A program made the translations under genes and the position numbers. Source: an uncultured Phycisphaerales bacterium (GTDB taxonomy: Bacteria; Planctomycetota; Phycisphaerae; Phycisphaerales; UBA1924). From it: a stretch of 6,389 nucleotides of DNA. Shown one piece after another: positions 1-6,040 of this stretch. Every line of letters begins with the position of its first letter. Within the stretch, counting starts at the first letter, position 1. The notes beneath the pieces were generated by a model. That model did not search any database. It saw nothing but the letters and a program-made list of their open reading frames with translations, and had not been told where the DNA came from. The stretch is taken from assembly GCA_937871415.1 (NCBI GenBank), contig CALMQD010000611.1:1-6389 (forward strand). Direction: 5' to 3'.

Positions 1-641
1 TTCTTGGCGGTGATGACCTCCGGCTCGGTGGGCGAAGCCTCGGCGGCCTCTTCCTCGGCGGTCTTGACCACGCCGCCCAGCATGCACTGCGCCACCACGC
101 CGTGCGGGTCGCTGACCAGTTTCATGTCGGCCAGCGGCATCTTCACCTGGCCCGCCGTGATCATCTGGCCCAGGTCCAGGTCGGTGATCGAGACCTCGAT
201 CGACTCGGGGATGTCGACGACGCGGCACTCGATCTCGATCTCGTTGAGCGGGTGCATGAGGATCGCGCCCGCCTGCTTGAGGCCGATGGGCTCGCCCACC
301 AGCTGGATGTGCACGCGGGTGTGCACGCGCTCGTTCAGGTCGACGCGCGCCATGTCGGCGTGCACGACGTTCGTGCCCAGGTAGTCGAACTGCAGCGCCT
401 TGAGCAGGACCATCTGCATCTCGTCGGCCTCCTTGTGGCCCGGGAAGTCCAGGCGGAAGACCTTCTCGCCCTTCTGGATGAGCGTCATCGCCTGCTTGCG
501 GTCCAGCGTGATCGGCAGCGACGGCTTGTTGTGGCCGAAGACCACCGCCGGCAGACGCCCCTGCGCGCGATCGCGCTGTGCGTAACGCGTGCCGATGCGC
601 TCGCGCTTGTTGGCCTGAAGAACGGGTGCTTTCTCGTGCAT
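1..641 (-). CDS. rplY: 50S ribosomal protein L25, CTC/general-stress type (3' end outside window)
   Basis: Reading down from the ATG at 641 gives 213 codons with no stop before the window edge, so the C-terminus is missing. L25 binds 5S rRNA in the large ribosomal subunit. The N-terminal L25 domain is seen as QANKRERIGTRYAQRDR followed by GRLPAVVFG, with the family-typical LQFDYLGTNVVHADMARVDL near residues 88-107. The C-terminal TL5/CTC beta domain follows (IPESIEVSITDLDLGQMI), then an acidic Ala/Glu-rich tail (TAEEEAAEASPTEPE), as in long CTC-type L25 rather than the short E. coli form. The start is set by AAAGAGG at 651-657, nine bases upstream; an ATG at 660 is out of frame. It lies 85 bases downstream of prs with no clear terminator between, so cotranscription is likely. 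In many bacteria the next gene is pth, which cannot be checked here. Confidence 0.93.
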   Translation of the reverse strand, partial: MHEKAPVLQANKRERIGTRYAQRDRAQGRLPAVVFGHNKPSLPITLDRKQAMTLIQKGEKVFRLDFPGHKEADEMQMVLLKALQFDYLGTNVVHADMARVDLNERVHTRVHIQLVGEPIGLKQAGAILMHPLNEIEIECRVVDIPESIEVSITDLDLGQMITAGQVKMPLADMKLVSDPHGVVAQCMLGGVVKTAEEEAAEASPTEPEVITAK

Positions 642-650
642 GGCTGTTTA

Positions 651-657
651 CCTCTTT
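651..657 (-). promoter_or_regulatory. Shine-Dalgarno of the L25 gene
   Basis: The minus strand reads AAAGAGG nine bases before the ATG at 641. It selects this ATG over the out-of-frame ATG at 660. The same 11-base string AAGAGGTAAAC also occurs across the prs stop codon. Confidence 0.7.
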
Positions 658-662
658 CATTC

Positions 663-679
663 GCCGCCTGTTTCGCGGC
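663..679. repeat. Small inverted repeat in the prs-rplY gap
   Basis: GCCGC (663-667) and GCGGC (675-679) flank a 7-base loop, just upstream of the L25 ribosome binding site. A second 5-bp inverted repeat, CAGGC/GCCTG, lies at 709-724 directly after the prs stop. Neither is followed by a T-run on the minus strand, so they are not intrinsic terminators. They could be simple leader structure, or chance in GC-rich DNA. Confidence 0.3.
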
Positions 680-726
680 TGTCTGTGTGTCTGGACGGTC
701 GAACTTCACAGGCTCTTGCGCCTGGT

Positions 727-1716
727 TTACCTCTTGACCCCCGCGGTCTTCTTGAAGAGCGCGCTCACCGACATGTTGTTGTGGATGCGGTGGATCGCCT
801 CGCCCAGCAGGTCGGCGACGCACAGCTCCACGTACCGGTCGCCCAGCGGCTGCGCGCGCTCGGCGCCGTCGGGGAGCGTGTTCGTGCAGACGACGCGGGT
901 GATCGGGGCGTCGCGCAGGCGCTCCATCGCCATGCCCACCAGCACGCCGTGCGTCGCCGCGACGAGCACCTTGCTCGCGCCGGCCTGCATGACGACCTTC
1001 GCCGCCTCGCACACCGTGCCGGCGGTGGTGATCATGTCGTCGAACATGAGCACCGTGCGGTTCTTGACGTTGCCGATGAGCGTGCCGGTCTTGACCTCGC
1101 TGCCCGAGAGGCGGCGCTTGTGGATGATCGCCAGGTCGCCCCCGAGGATGTTCGCGAAACTCTCGGCGACCTTGACGTTGCCCACGTCCGGGCTCACCAG
1201 CACCAGGTCGCCGAGCTCTTCGCGGATGCTCTCGAAGTACGCGTGGAAGACCGGCGTCGCGGACAGGTGGTCCACCGGGATGTCGAAGAAGCCCTGGATC
1301 TGGGCCGCGTGCAGGTCGATCGCCAGCACGCGCTCGGCCCCGGCGGTGGTGATGAGGTTGGCGACGAGCTTGGCGGTGATCGGCACGCGCCCCTCGTCCT
1401 TGCGGTCCTGGCGCGCGTAGCCGAAGTACGGGGTCACGACCGTCACCCGCCGGGCGCTGGCGCGCTTGAGGCAGTCGATGAAGATCAGCAGCTCCATCAG
1501 GTTGTCGTTCACCGGCGTGCCGGTCGAGATGATCACGTAGCAGTCGCGCCCGCGCACGTCCTCGTCGAGCTTGACGATGATCTCGCCGTCGGGGAACGTC
1601 TCGGTGCGCGCGGCGCCCAGGGGCATGTGCAGGTGCTCGCACACCCGGCGCGCGAGCTCCACGCTGTGCTTGCCCGCGAAGACCTTCAGCCCGTTGGTGT
1701 CGTGCGCGTGGCTCAC
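727..1716 (-). CDS. prs: Ribose-phosphate pyrophosphokinase (PRPP synthetase), class I
   Basis: A 329-residue cytoplasmic enzyme, slightly longer than the 315 residues of E. coli Prs. It transfers pyrophosphate from ATP to ribose 5-phosphate to make PRPP for purine, pyrimidine, His, Trp and NAD synthesis. Visible motifs in order: FPDGEIIVKL (41-50), the ATP flexible-loop motif PYFGYARQDRK (96-106), IDLHAAQIQGFFDIPVDHL (133-151) with the metal/catalytic His136, VSPDVGNVKVAESFA (174-188), the KRR loop (200-202), and the PRPP-binding loop FDDMITTAGT (225-234). All key regions are intact. The start is GTG at 1716, chosen because AAGGAGG lies seven bases upstream and the family N-terminus (LKVFAGKHSVELA) follows soon after. 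GTGA overlaps the stop of the upstream glmU-like gene by four bases, indicating translational coupling. The glmU-prs-ctc order also occurs in Bacillus. Confidence 0.97.
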   Translation of the reverse strand: MSHAHDTNGLKVFAGKHSVELARRVCEHLHMPLGAARTETFPDGEIIVKLDEDVRGRDCYVIISTGTPVNDNLMELLIFIDCLKRASARRVTVVTPYFGYARQDRKDEGRVPITAKLVANLITTAGAERVLAIDLHAAQIQGFFDIPVDHLSATPVFHAYFESIREELGDLVLVSPDVGNVKVAESFANILGGDLAIIHKRRLSGSEVKTGTLIGNVKNRTVLMFDDMITTAGTVCEAAKVVMQAGASKVLVAATHGVLVGMAMERLRDAPITRVVCTNTLPDGAERAQPLGDRYVELCVADLLGEAIHRIHNNMSVSALFKKTAGVKR

Positions 1717-2552
1717 CGCGACGCCTCCTTCGCATGCCCCGCGAGGCCCGCGCCCGCGCGCGACCGGAAGATCCGGTCCACCTCGGCCAACTGCTCGGGC
1801 GTGTTGATGCTCAGCACGTCCTCCGGCGGCACGGCGTCGATCACCTCGACCCGCTCGCCCTGGCTCAGCAGGAGCGCCGGCACGTCCGTCAGGTAGTACT
1901 CGCCGCTCCCCGGATTGACCTTCACCTTCGAGAGGTTCGAGAACAGCGCCCCGGCGCCGAAGCAGTAGTAGCTCGGGTTGATCTCCCGGATCTCGCGCTG
2001 CGCCGGCGTGCAGTCCTTGTGCTCGACGATCCCCGCGAAGCGCCCCTGCGCGTCGCGCACGATCCGCCCGTAGCCCGTCGGGTCGGCGATGCGGCTGGTC
2101 GCCAGCGTCGCGCTCGCGCCCGTCGCGCGGTGCCGGTCCAGCAGCAGTGCGAGCGTCTCGGCCCGGATCAGCGGGCCATCCCCCGCGAGCACGATCACCG
2201 GGTCGCGGTCGCCGATGCCCTGGAACAGCGGCTGGGCGCACTGCACCGCGTGCCCCGTGCCCAGCTGCGGGCTCTGCAGCGCGAACTCCACGTCGTGCTG
2301 ACCCGCGAACGCCGCACGCACCAGTTCGTGCTTGTGCCCCACCACGAGCACGATCTTCCGGCACCCGGCGCCGCGGCACGCGTCCACCACCGCCTGCACC
2401 ATCGGACGCGGGGGGTCGCCCACCGGGTGCAGCACCTTGGGCAGATCGCTCTGCATCCGCTTGCCCATGCCCGCGGCGAGAATGATCGCGCTGGGCGCAC
2501 CCGCGTGCCCCTTCGACGATGGCCGCGTTGTGTTGGTCGAGTGGGCCGCCAT
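1713..2552 (-). CDS. Stand-alone GlmU-type nucleotidyltransferase (uridylyltransferase domain only)
   Basis: A 279-residue protein matching the N-terminal half of GlmU, which makes UDP-GlcNAc from GlcNAc-1-phosphate and UTP for peptidoglycan and other glycans. Motifs: the nucleotide-binding loop IILAAGMGKRM (23-33) with SDLPKVLHPVG after it, QLGTGHAVQ (96-104), AGDGPLI (123-129, Asp125 as metal ligand), DPTGYGRI (157-164), GIVEHKD (174-180), EIN (190-192), GEYYLTDV (217-224) and SINTPEQL (248-255, Asn250 as second metal-ligand position). Full GlmU is about 450 residues; the left-handed beta-helix acetyltransferase half is absent and the protein ends about 25 residues after Asn250. The ATG at 2552 has only a weak upstream GGGA, and no better in-frame start is visible. 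The stop overlaps the prs start, and tRNA-Gln lies 86 bases upstream. Substrate choice (GlcNAc-1-P versus another sugar phosphate) is inferred from the GlmU-like motifs. Confidence 0.88.
   Translation of the reverse strand: MAAHSTNTTRPSSKGHAGAPSAIILAAGMGKRMQSDLPKVLHPVGDPPRPMVQAVVDACRGAGCRKIVLVVGHKHELVRAAFAGQHDVEFALQSPQLGTGHAVQCAQPLFQGIGDRDPVIVLAGDGPLIRAETLALLLDRHRATGASATLATSRIADPTGYGRIVRDAQGRFAGIVEHKDCTPAQREIREINPSYYCFGAGALFSNLSKVKVNPGSGEYYLTDVPALLLSQGERVEVIDAVPPEDVLSINTPEQLAEVDRIFRSRAGAGLAGHAKEASR
1724..1730 (-). promoter_or_regulatory. Strong Shine-Dalgarno for prs, inside the glmU-like gene
   Basis: The minus strand reads AAGGAGG seven bases before the GTG start at 1716. It lies within the last codons of the upstream glmU-like gene (Lys-Glu-Ala), and this decides the GTG start. 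Confidence 0.85.
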
Positions 2553-2588
2553 GGCGTGTGGCGTTCCCGCGATCGAGCACGCTGGGCT

Positions 2589-2602
2589 CGGCTTGCAAGC
2601 CG
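2589..2602. repeat. Perfect 14-bp palindrome between tRNA-Gln and the glmU-like gene
   Basis: CGGCTTGCAAGCCG is its own reverse complement. It sits 36 bases past the tRNA 3' end and 36 bases before the ATG of the glmU-like gene on the minus strand. As RNA it could fold into a 5-bp stem with a TGCA tetraloop. No T-run follows. It could be a protein-binding site, a processing structure separating tRNA from mRNA, or chance. Confidence 0.45.
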
Positions 2603-2638
2603 GTTCGGGCGAGGGCGGAGCAGCGGCGGAAGCAGGAA

Positions 2639-2709
2639 CTGGGCGACCAGGATTCGAACCTGGACAAACAGAACCAAAATCTGCTGTGCTACCGTTACAC
2701 CATCGCCCA
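2639..2709 (-). tRNA. tRNA-Gln (anticodon UUG)
   Basis: A 71-base cloverleaf reads on the minus strand from 2709. The acceptor stem is TGGGCGA paired with TCGCCCA (7 of 7), and the D arm is GTGT/GCAC around a loop containing GG. The anticodon arm GCAGA/TCTGT has one G-U pair and loop TTTTGGT, giving UUG. The variable region is TTGT, and the T arm is CCAGG/CCTGG with loop TTCGAAT. The discriminator base is G (2639), an identity base of glutamine tRNAs. CCA is not encoded (TTCC follows), so it must be added enzymatically. It decodes CAA and, by wobble, CAG. It lies on the same strand as and upstream of the glmU-like gene, and may head that transcript. Confidence 0.97.
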
Positions 2710-2721
2710 AAGGCCGCCGAC

Positions 2722-2759
2722 CGATTCGCGCCGACGCTTCGAGCGCTCGGCGGGAATCG
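2722..2759. repeat. Strong imperfect hairpin 12 bases upstream of tRNA-Gln
   Basis: CGATTC (2722-2727) pairs with GAATCG (2754-2759); after one G/G mismatch, CGCCGA (2729-2734) pairs with TCGGCG (2747-2752). After a bulged C at 2746, CGC (2735-2737) pairs with GCG (2743-2745), closed by T-A around a TCG loop. That is 16 pairs in 38 bases. On the minus strand it would be in the leader just 5' of the tRNA; only a short TTT follows (CCTTTGGG), so it is a poor intrinsic terminator. It could end transcription from the ATPase side, direct 5' processing, or shape the tRNA promoter region. Confidence 0.55.
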
Positions 2760-2871
2760 CTGCTCTCCGGAGGAAGTCTCCCGGGGAGCGGGAGTGCAAG
2801 CAACTGGTTGTTGGCGCGGGGACCGCGTACCTCCTGTGAGGGGCGGGTGTGACTCATTCACGCCGCCCGGA

Positions 2872-2897
2872 CTCGGACCACCCTGTCGCGGTCCGAG
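2872..2897. repeat. 8-bp inverted repeat with 10-base loop
   Basis: CTCGGACC (2872-2879) and GGTCCGAG (2890-2897) are perfect reverse complements around a 10-base loop. It is in the gene-free stretch about 250 bases past the ATPase stop. Neither strand has a T-run after it, so it is not a classical terminator. Function unknown. Confidence 0.4.
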
Positions 2898-3146
2898 CGG
2901 CGCGCTCCAGCGCACCCTCAGGAAGCCGCGGCACGACCGCCTCTGTGTCGAGCATCACGGGCGTGAGCACGACCAGCACGGTTGAAGCTCGGACGACCCC
3001 ACGCCGCTGTGGATGGCCGCCCCTGACCGCGCCTCGCGTTCGCGGGTTCCGCCGGGTCGCTTGCGGCGACTCGACCAGACCCCGAACAACTTGTCGCGGT
3101 CGGCTTCGAAGAAGGCAAGTCTAGGCCGCGGTTCCGTCGTGGACGA

Positions 3147-4610
3147 CTACAGCGAATCCCGGGTCCGGTTCATCTCGATGCGCGACAGCCAATAGCAGGC
3201 GAGCACCGCCGGCACGGCCAGGACCTGGGTGTCTCCGAAGTTCGACACCGCCAGGGGTCCGAAGTCGGTGGTTTCGCGGGTGATGACGTACCCGCGGCTG
3301 ACCCGGCGGAGCGCGCAGAACTCACGCAGGCCCCGCAGTTCGCTGGGGCCCGGCGCCGACTGGGTGTATTTGACTTCGAAGGGAACGATCGCGCCGTCCA
3401 ACTCGGCGACGACGTCGACCTCGAAGCCGTCACGACTCTGCCAGTACGAGAAGCCGACGTTCTGCTGGTAGTAGTGCGTGAACAGGTGCTTGAAGAACGC
3501 CGTTTCCACCGTCAGGCCCAGCAGTTCCGGCTGGGTCAGCAAGGAGCGGCCGCGGAGCAGGACGCTCCCGGCGATCGCCGCGTCGGCGAGGTACACCTTG
3601 TACTTCCCTCGCAACACCTCCTTGCCGTAGCCGTGGGGGCGCAGCCTGTAGATCAGGTTGGCCTCTTCCAACAACGACAGGAAGTTGTTCACTGTTGAGC
3701 GGGTCAGTTCCAGCGTGCTGCAGAGTGTCGGGATGTTCAGCGTGCCCGCGTCGTGGCGGCACAGGTACAGGAACAGACGTTCGAGTTCCACCACGCGGCG
3801 AACACCGTAGAGCGCCGTCATGTCCCGCTTGAGCACCTTGTCGACGATGTCCTCACGGAGCAGGCGCTGTGCCGTGACGAGGCTCTCGACGCGTGCAGTC
3901 TCGGGGAACCCGCCCCGCAGGAGGTACTCGTGGAAGGCCGGCACCAGATCGCGCGCGATCACGCCGATCCGCATGCGTTCCGGCTGCGTCATCGTGGCCG
4001 TCACGCTCAGCGATGGGATTTCGGGAAGGTCGGGGATGCGTTCTGCGCGAAGGTGGAGGTACTCCGCGAACGACATCGTGGGCATCCGGATCGTGTGCCA
4101 GCGTCCGACGCCGCTCTCGGGCTGTTGGGAGAGCGGGATCGCCGAGCCCGTCACGACGATGCGCCGTTGCGGATGAAAGTCGACCTGGTGTTTGAGCCAG
4201 ACCTCCCAGTTCGGCACGCTCTGGACTTCGTCGAGGAGCAGGTACTCGAGGTCGGGACGGATCGTGTGCAGTTCGCGCCAAGCGCGCAGCACTCGTTCGA
4301 TGCCCGCGAGTTTGAGCAACGGGTGGTCGAAGGTCGCGTAGATCACCTGCGACGACGCGACCCCGCGCTCGATGAGCCGGTCGGCGACTTGCAGCAGCAG
4401 CGTCGTCTTGCCGACGCGCCGAGCGCCGGTAAGGAGCACCGCGCGCCGGGCCGGGGGGCGCTCGACCCATTCCAGCACCTGTGAGAATGCCGCGCGGCGC
4501 CAGTCGGGCAGATCCGGCGCGCGGGCGCCGTCCCACCACGGGTTGAACTCGCGCAGGACCGCATAGATCTCCGCGTCCGACACGAGTTGTTCGAGATTGC
4601 GAGCGCCCAT
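3147..4610 (-). CDS. ATP-binding protein of the AAA_14/DUF4143 family
   Basis: A 487-residue protein of a widespread, patchily distributed family of unknown role, often considered mobile or defence-like. The N-terminus has the family-typical VLREFNPWW (18-26). The AAA domain shows Walker A GARRVGKTT (62-70), Walker B YLLLDE (123-128, Asp127/Glu128), a sensor-like VVTGSA (152-157), then the characteristic HTIRMPTMSFAEYL. A winged-helix-like segment (TLCSTLELTRSTVNNFLSLLEEANLIYRL) precedes the DUF4143 C-terminal part. That part carries a PD-(D/E)XK-like pattern: Glu369, Asp399 (FEVDVV) and Glu412-Val-Lys414 (FEVKYT), so all expected nuclease-fold residues are present. No signal peptide or membrane segment is seen. 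The start is ATG 4610, with no Shine-Dalgarno; it abuts a perfect palindrome. GC content is lower than in neighbours (60-base samples: 33/60 at 3661, 38/60 at 4021, against 43/60 at 1321 in prs), which hints at transfer. The reading frame is intact. Confidence 0.93.
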   Translation of the reverse strand: MGARNLEQLVSDAEIYAVLREFNPWWDGARAPDLPDWRRAAFSQVLEWVERPPARRAVLLTGARRVGKTTLLLQVADRLIERGVASSQVIYATFDHPLLKLAGIERVLRAWRELHTIRPDLEYLLLDEVQSVPNWEVWLKHQVDFHPQRRIVVTGSAIPLSQQPESGVGRWHTIRMPTMSFAEYLHLRAERIPDLPEIPSLSVTATMTQPERMRIGVIARDLVPAFHEYLLRGGFPETARVESLVTAQRLLREDIVDKVLKRDMTALYGVRRVVELERLFLYLCRHDAGTLNIPTLCSTLELTRSTVNNFLSLLEEANLIYRLRPHGYGKEVLRGKYKVYLADAAIAGSVLLRGRSLLTQPELLGLTVETAFFKHLFTHYYQQNVGFSYWQSRDGFEVDVVAELDGAIVPFEVKYTQSAPGPSELRGLREFCALRRVSRGYVITRETTDFGPLAVSNFGDTQVLAVPAVLACYWLSRIEMNRTRDSL

Positions 4611-4633
4611 TAGTGATAGTATACTATCACTAA
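4610..4633. promoter_or_regulatory. Perfect 24-bp palindrome at the ATPase start codon
   Basis: The half-sites TTAGTGATAGTA (4610-4621) and TACTATCACTAA (4622-4633) are exact reverse complements with no spacer. The symmetry stops at 4609/4634. The first base of the ATPase ATG is the last base of the palindrome. The 30 bases from 4611 to 4640 have only 10 G/C, in sharp contrast to the surroundings. Length, symmetry and position over the start and the -10 box suggest an operator for a dimeric regulator, perhaps autoregulation. A target site for insertion is another possibility. Confidence 0.7.
4618..4623 (-). promoter_or_regulatory. Candidate -10 box giving a leaderless ATPase mRNA
   Basis: The minus strand reads TATACT (5 of 6 to TATAAT), ending seven bases before the A of the ATG at 4610. 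Transcription would therefore begin at or next to the start codon. This fits the absence of any Shine-Dalgarno. The -35 position at 17-bp spacing reads CTGCCT, a poor match; a TTGGCA lies further upstream, 30 bases before TATACT, and is too far to pair with it. Because of the palindrome the plus strand also carries an overlapping TATACT (4620-4625). Confidence 0.45.
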
Positions 4634-4679
4634 ATCACGCAGGCAGTGTGTATTGCCAATCTGGATGCGTGTTCGGGTT

Positions 4680-5795
4680 TTATACGTTGAACAGGAAGTG
4701 GCAGACGTCCCCGTCCTTCATGACGTAGTTCTTCCCCTCGATCCGCAGTTTCCCGGCGTCCTTGATCGCCTTCTCGCTCCCGTACTGCACCAGGTCATCC
4801 ACGGAGTAGATCTCCGCCCGGATGAACCCGCGCTCGAAGTCGGTGTGGATGACGCCCGCGGCCTGGGGGGCGGTTGCGCCGACGGGGACCGTCCACGCGC
4901 GGATTTCCTTCTCCCCGGCGGTGTAGTAACTCTGCAGGCCCAGCAGGTGGTAGGCCGCCCGCGCCAAGGCGCTCAGCGCCGGCTCGTCCATCCCCAGGCT
5001 CTGGAGCATCTCGAGGCGGTCGGCGTCGTTGAGTTCGACCAGTTCGCTCTCGATGCGTGCGCAGACGGGCACGACGTCGTTCTCCGGATCGCCGCCGACG
5101 CTCTTGACGTACTCGCGCACCTTCATCGCGAGCGGGCCCCGGCCGTGCGGATCGTCCTCGGAGACGTTCGCGACGTAGAGGATCTTCTTCGCGGTGATGA
5201 ACCCGAGGCTCTTGAAGGCCTTCTGCTGTTCCGGGTCGTCGAACCTCACGCCGATGGCGGGCTTGCCGTCCTCGAGCACGGGTTTGACCTTCTTGAGCAC
5301 TTCCAGGCGGGCGATGGCCTCGCGGTCGCCGCCCTTGGCGGAGCGCTCCGCCTTGGAGATCGAACTCTCGACGGTCTGCAGGTCTGCGAGGATCAGTTCG
5401 GCGTTGATGGTGTTGATGTCCCGGATGGGATCGACGGTGCCCTCGACGTGCGTGATGTCCTCGCCGCCGGGCGCTTTCTCGAAGCAGCGCACGACTTCCA
5501 CGATGGCGTCGACCTCGCGGATGTGCGAGAGGAACTTGTTGCCGAGCCCCTCGCCCTTGCTCGCGCCGCGCACGATGCCGGCGATGTCGACCAGGCGCAG
5601 GGCCGCGGGGATGACCTTGTCGGTGCGGATGTGCTTGTGGATGACGTCGAGGCGCGGATCGGGGATCGGCACGACGCCCACGTTGGGCTCGATGGTCGCG
5701 AACGGGTAGTTCGCGGCGAGGGCGCCCGCCTTGGTGAGGGCGTTGAACAGGGTGCTCTTGCCGACGTTCGGGAGGCCGACGATGCCTGCTTCCAT
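4680..5795 (-). CDS. ychF: Redox-regulated ATPase YchF (Obg-family, OLA1 type)
   Basis: A 371-residue ribosome-associated P-loop protein (E. coli YchF has 363). It hydrolyses ATP in preference to GTP and is linked to translation control and oxidative-stress response. Motifs: P-loop GLPNVGKST (7-15), switch/G3 [22 protein letters not shown] (68-89 region) with DIAG at 70-73, a helical coiled-coil insert around 125-200, and NVSE at 210-213. The last is the NxxE form that replaces NKxD and explains the ATP preference. The C-terminal TGS domain (about 287-371) has [12 protein letters not shown] and [16 protein letters not shown]. The start is the ATG at 5795, because family members begin just before GIVGLPNVG and GGAG lies at 5807-5810. 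An in-frame ATG at 5831 would add 12 residues but has no ribosome site. In proteobacteria ychF sits with prs-rplY-pth; here it is near but separated. No terminator separates it from the ATPase gene 69 bases downstream. Confidence 0.96.
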   Translation of the reverse strand: MEAGIVGLPNVGKSTLFNALTKAGALAANYPFATIEPNVGVVPIPDPRLDVIHKHIRTDKVIPAALRLVDIAGIVRGASKGEGLGNKFLSHIREVDAIVEVVRCFEKAPGGEDITHVEGTVDPIRDINTINAELILADLQTVESSISKAERSAKGGDREAIARLEVLKKVKPVLEDGKPAIGVRFDDPEQQKAFKSLGFITAKKILYVANVSEDDPHGRGPLAMKVREYVKSVGGDPENDVVPVCARIESELVELNDADRLEMLQSLGMDEPALSALARAAYHLLGLQSYYTAGEKEIRAWTVPVGATAPQAAGVIHTDFERGFIRAEIYSVDDLVQYGSEKAIKDAGKLRIEGKNYVMKDGDVCHFLFNV

Positions 5796-6040
5796 GGGGG
5801 CGCTCGCTCCGGGAAAGAAAAGGGCGGGCATGGTAGGAAACCGGCCGGCCCACGCGGGCCGCGTTCAGAGGCCGCCAACTGGCCCGAGGCGGGCCTGGCC
5901 CCGGATAAACCCACCCGGGCGGCTGTCCGTGATCGCAACTGCGGGCAATACGGCCGGTGATGGGCCGTTGAACCTGCGTGGGCGTTGCTCGGCCGCGTGC
6001 CGGGACGCCGGACGGGTTTTCAGCAAAGGGGTTGATTCCA
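5796..6040. other. Divergent intergenic region between ychF and the secreted-protein gene
   Basis: These 245 bases must hold the promoters of both divergent genes, but I see no strong sigma-70 pair. On the minus strand CGGACA followed 14 bases later by TTTATC is only a weak ychF candidate. On the plus strand TTGAAC near 5969 has no matching -10. A GGCCGGCC palindrome lies at 5843-5850. No open frame here looks like a gene. Confidence 0.5.
6025..6031 (+). promoter_or_regulatory. Shine-Dalgarno of the secreted-protein gene
   Basis: AAAGGGG lies nine bases before the ATG at 6041 and supports both that start and the plus-strand orientation of this otherwise unrecognised gene. Confidence 0.6.

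Larger units (their letters stand above)
2710..3146. other. Gene-free stretch with scattered inverted repeats
   Basis: I see no convincing gene in these 437 bases. Short open frames exist on both strands (for example a 66-codon one at 2918-3118, minus), but their products are Arg/Ala/Ser-rich, have no recognisable motif and lack a good ribosome site. Besides the hairpin at 2722-2759 there are an 8-bp inverted repeat at 2872-2897, CTCCGGAG at 2765-2772, CTCCC/GGGAG at 2778-2788, CGCGG/CCGCG at 2815-2827, and a stem at 3053-3073 (GTCGC/GCGAC core). It should hold the tRNA promoter and the 3' end of the ATPase transcript, but I find no good -35/-10 pair and no T-tailed terminator. Confidence 0.6.

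Noticed and set aside
312..335. Direct repeat GTGCACGCG inside the L25 gene
   Set aside because: It encodes the repeated Arg-Val-His of RVHTRVH in a conserved protein; coding explains it.
640..1896. Long plus-strand open frame of 418 codons opposite prs
   Set aside because: It is antisense to prs, which has every family motif. Its product is full of Arg, Ala, His and Val repeats typical of a GC-rich reverse frame.
2639..2709. tRNA-Gln as an integration site for an island carrying the ATPase
   Set aside because: The ATPase lies on the 5' side of the tRNA, whereas integration is normally at the 3' end. I see no repeat of the tRNA 3' sequence in the window.
2765..2790. GGAGGAAGTCTCCCGG, slightly reminiscent of the RNase P RNA P4 region
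   Set aside because: The match is partial and no partner segment such as ACAGAAACC is present nearby.
2918..3118. 66-codon minus-strand frame in the gene-free stretch
   Set aside because: Low-complexity Ala/Arg/Ser/Pro composition, no motif, no clear ribosome site.
5796..5831. Longer YchF start at the ATG at 5831
   Set aside because: The extra 12 residues are not family-like and no ribosome site precedes that ATG.
4653..5960. Plus-strand open frame of 435 codons opposite ychF
   Set aside because: Shadow of the well-supported ychF gene; no motifs and biased composition.
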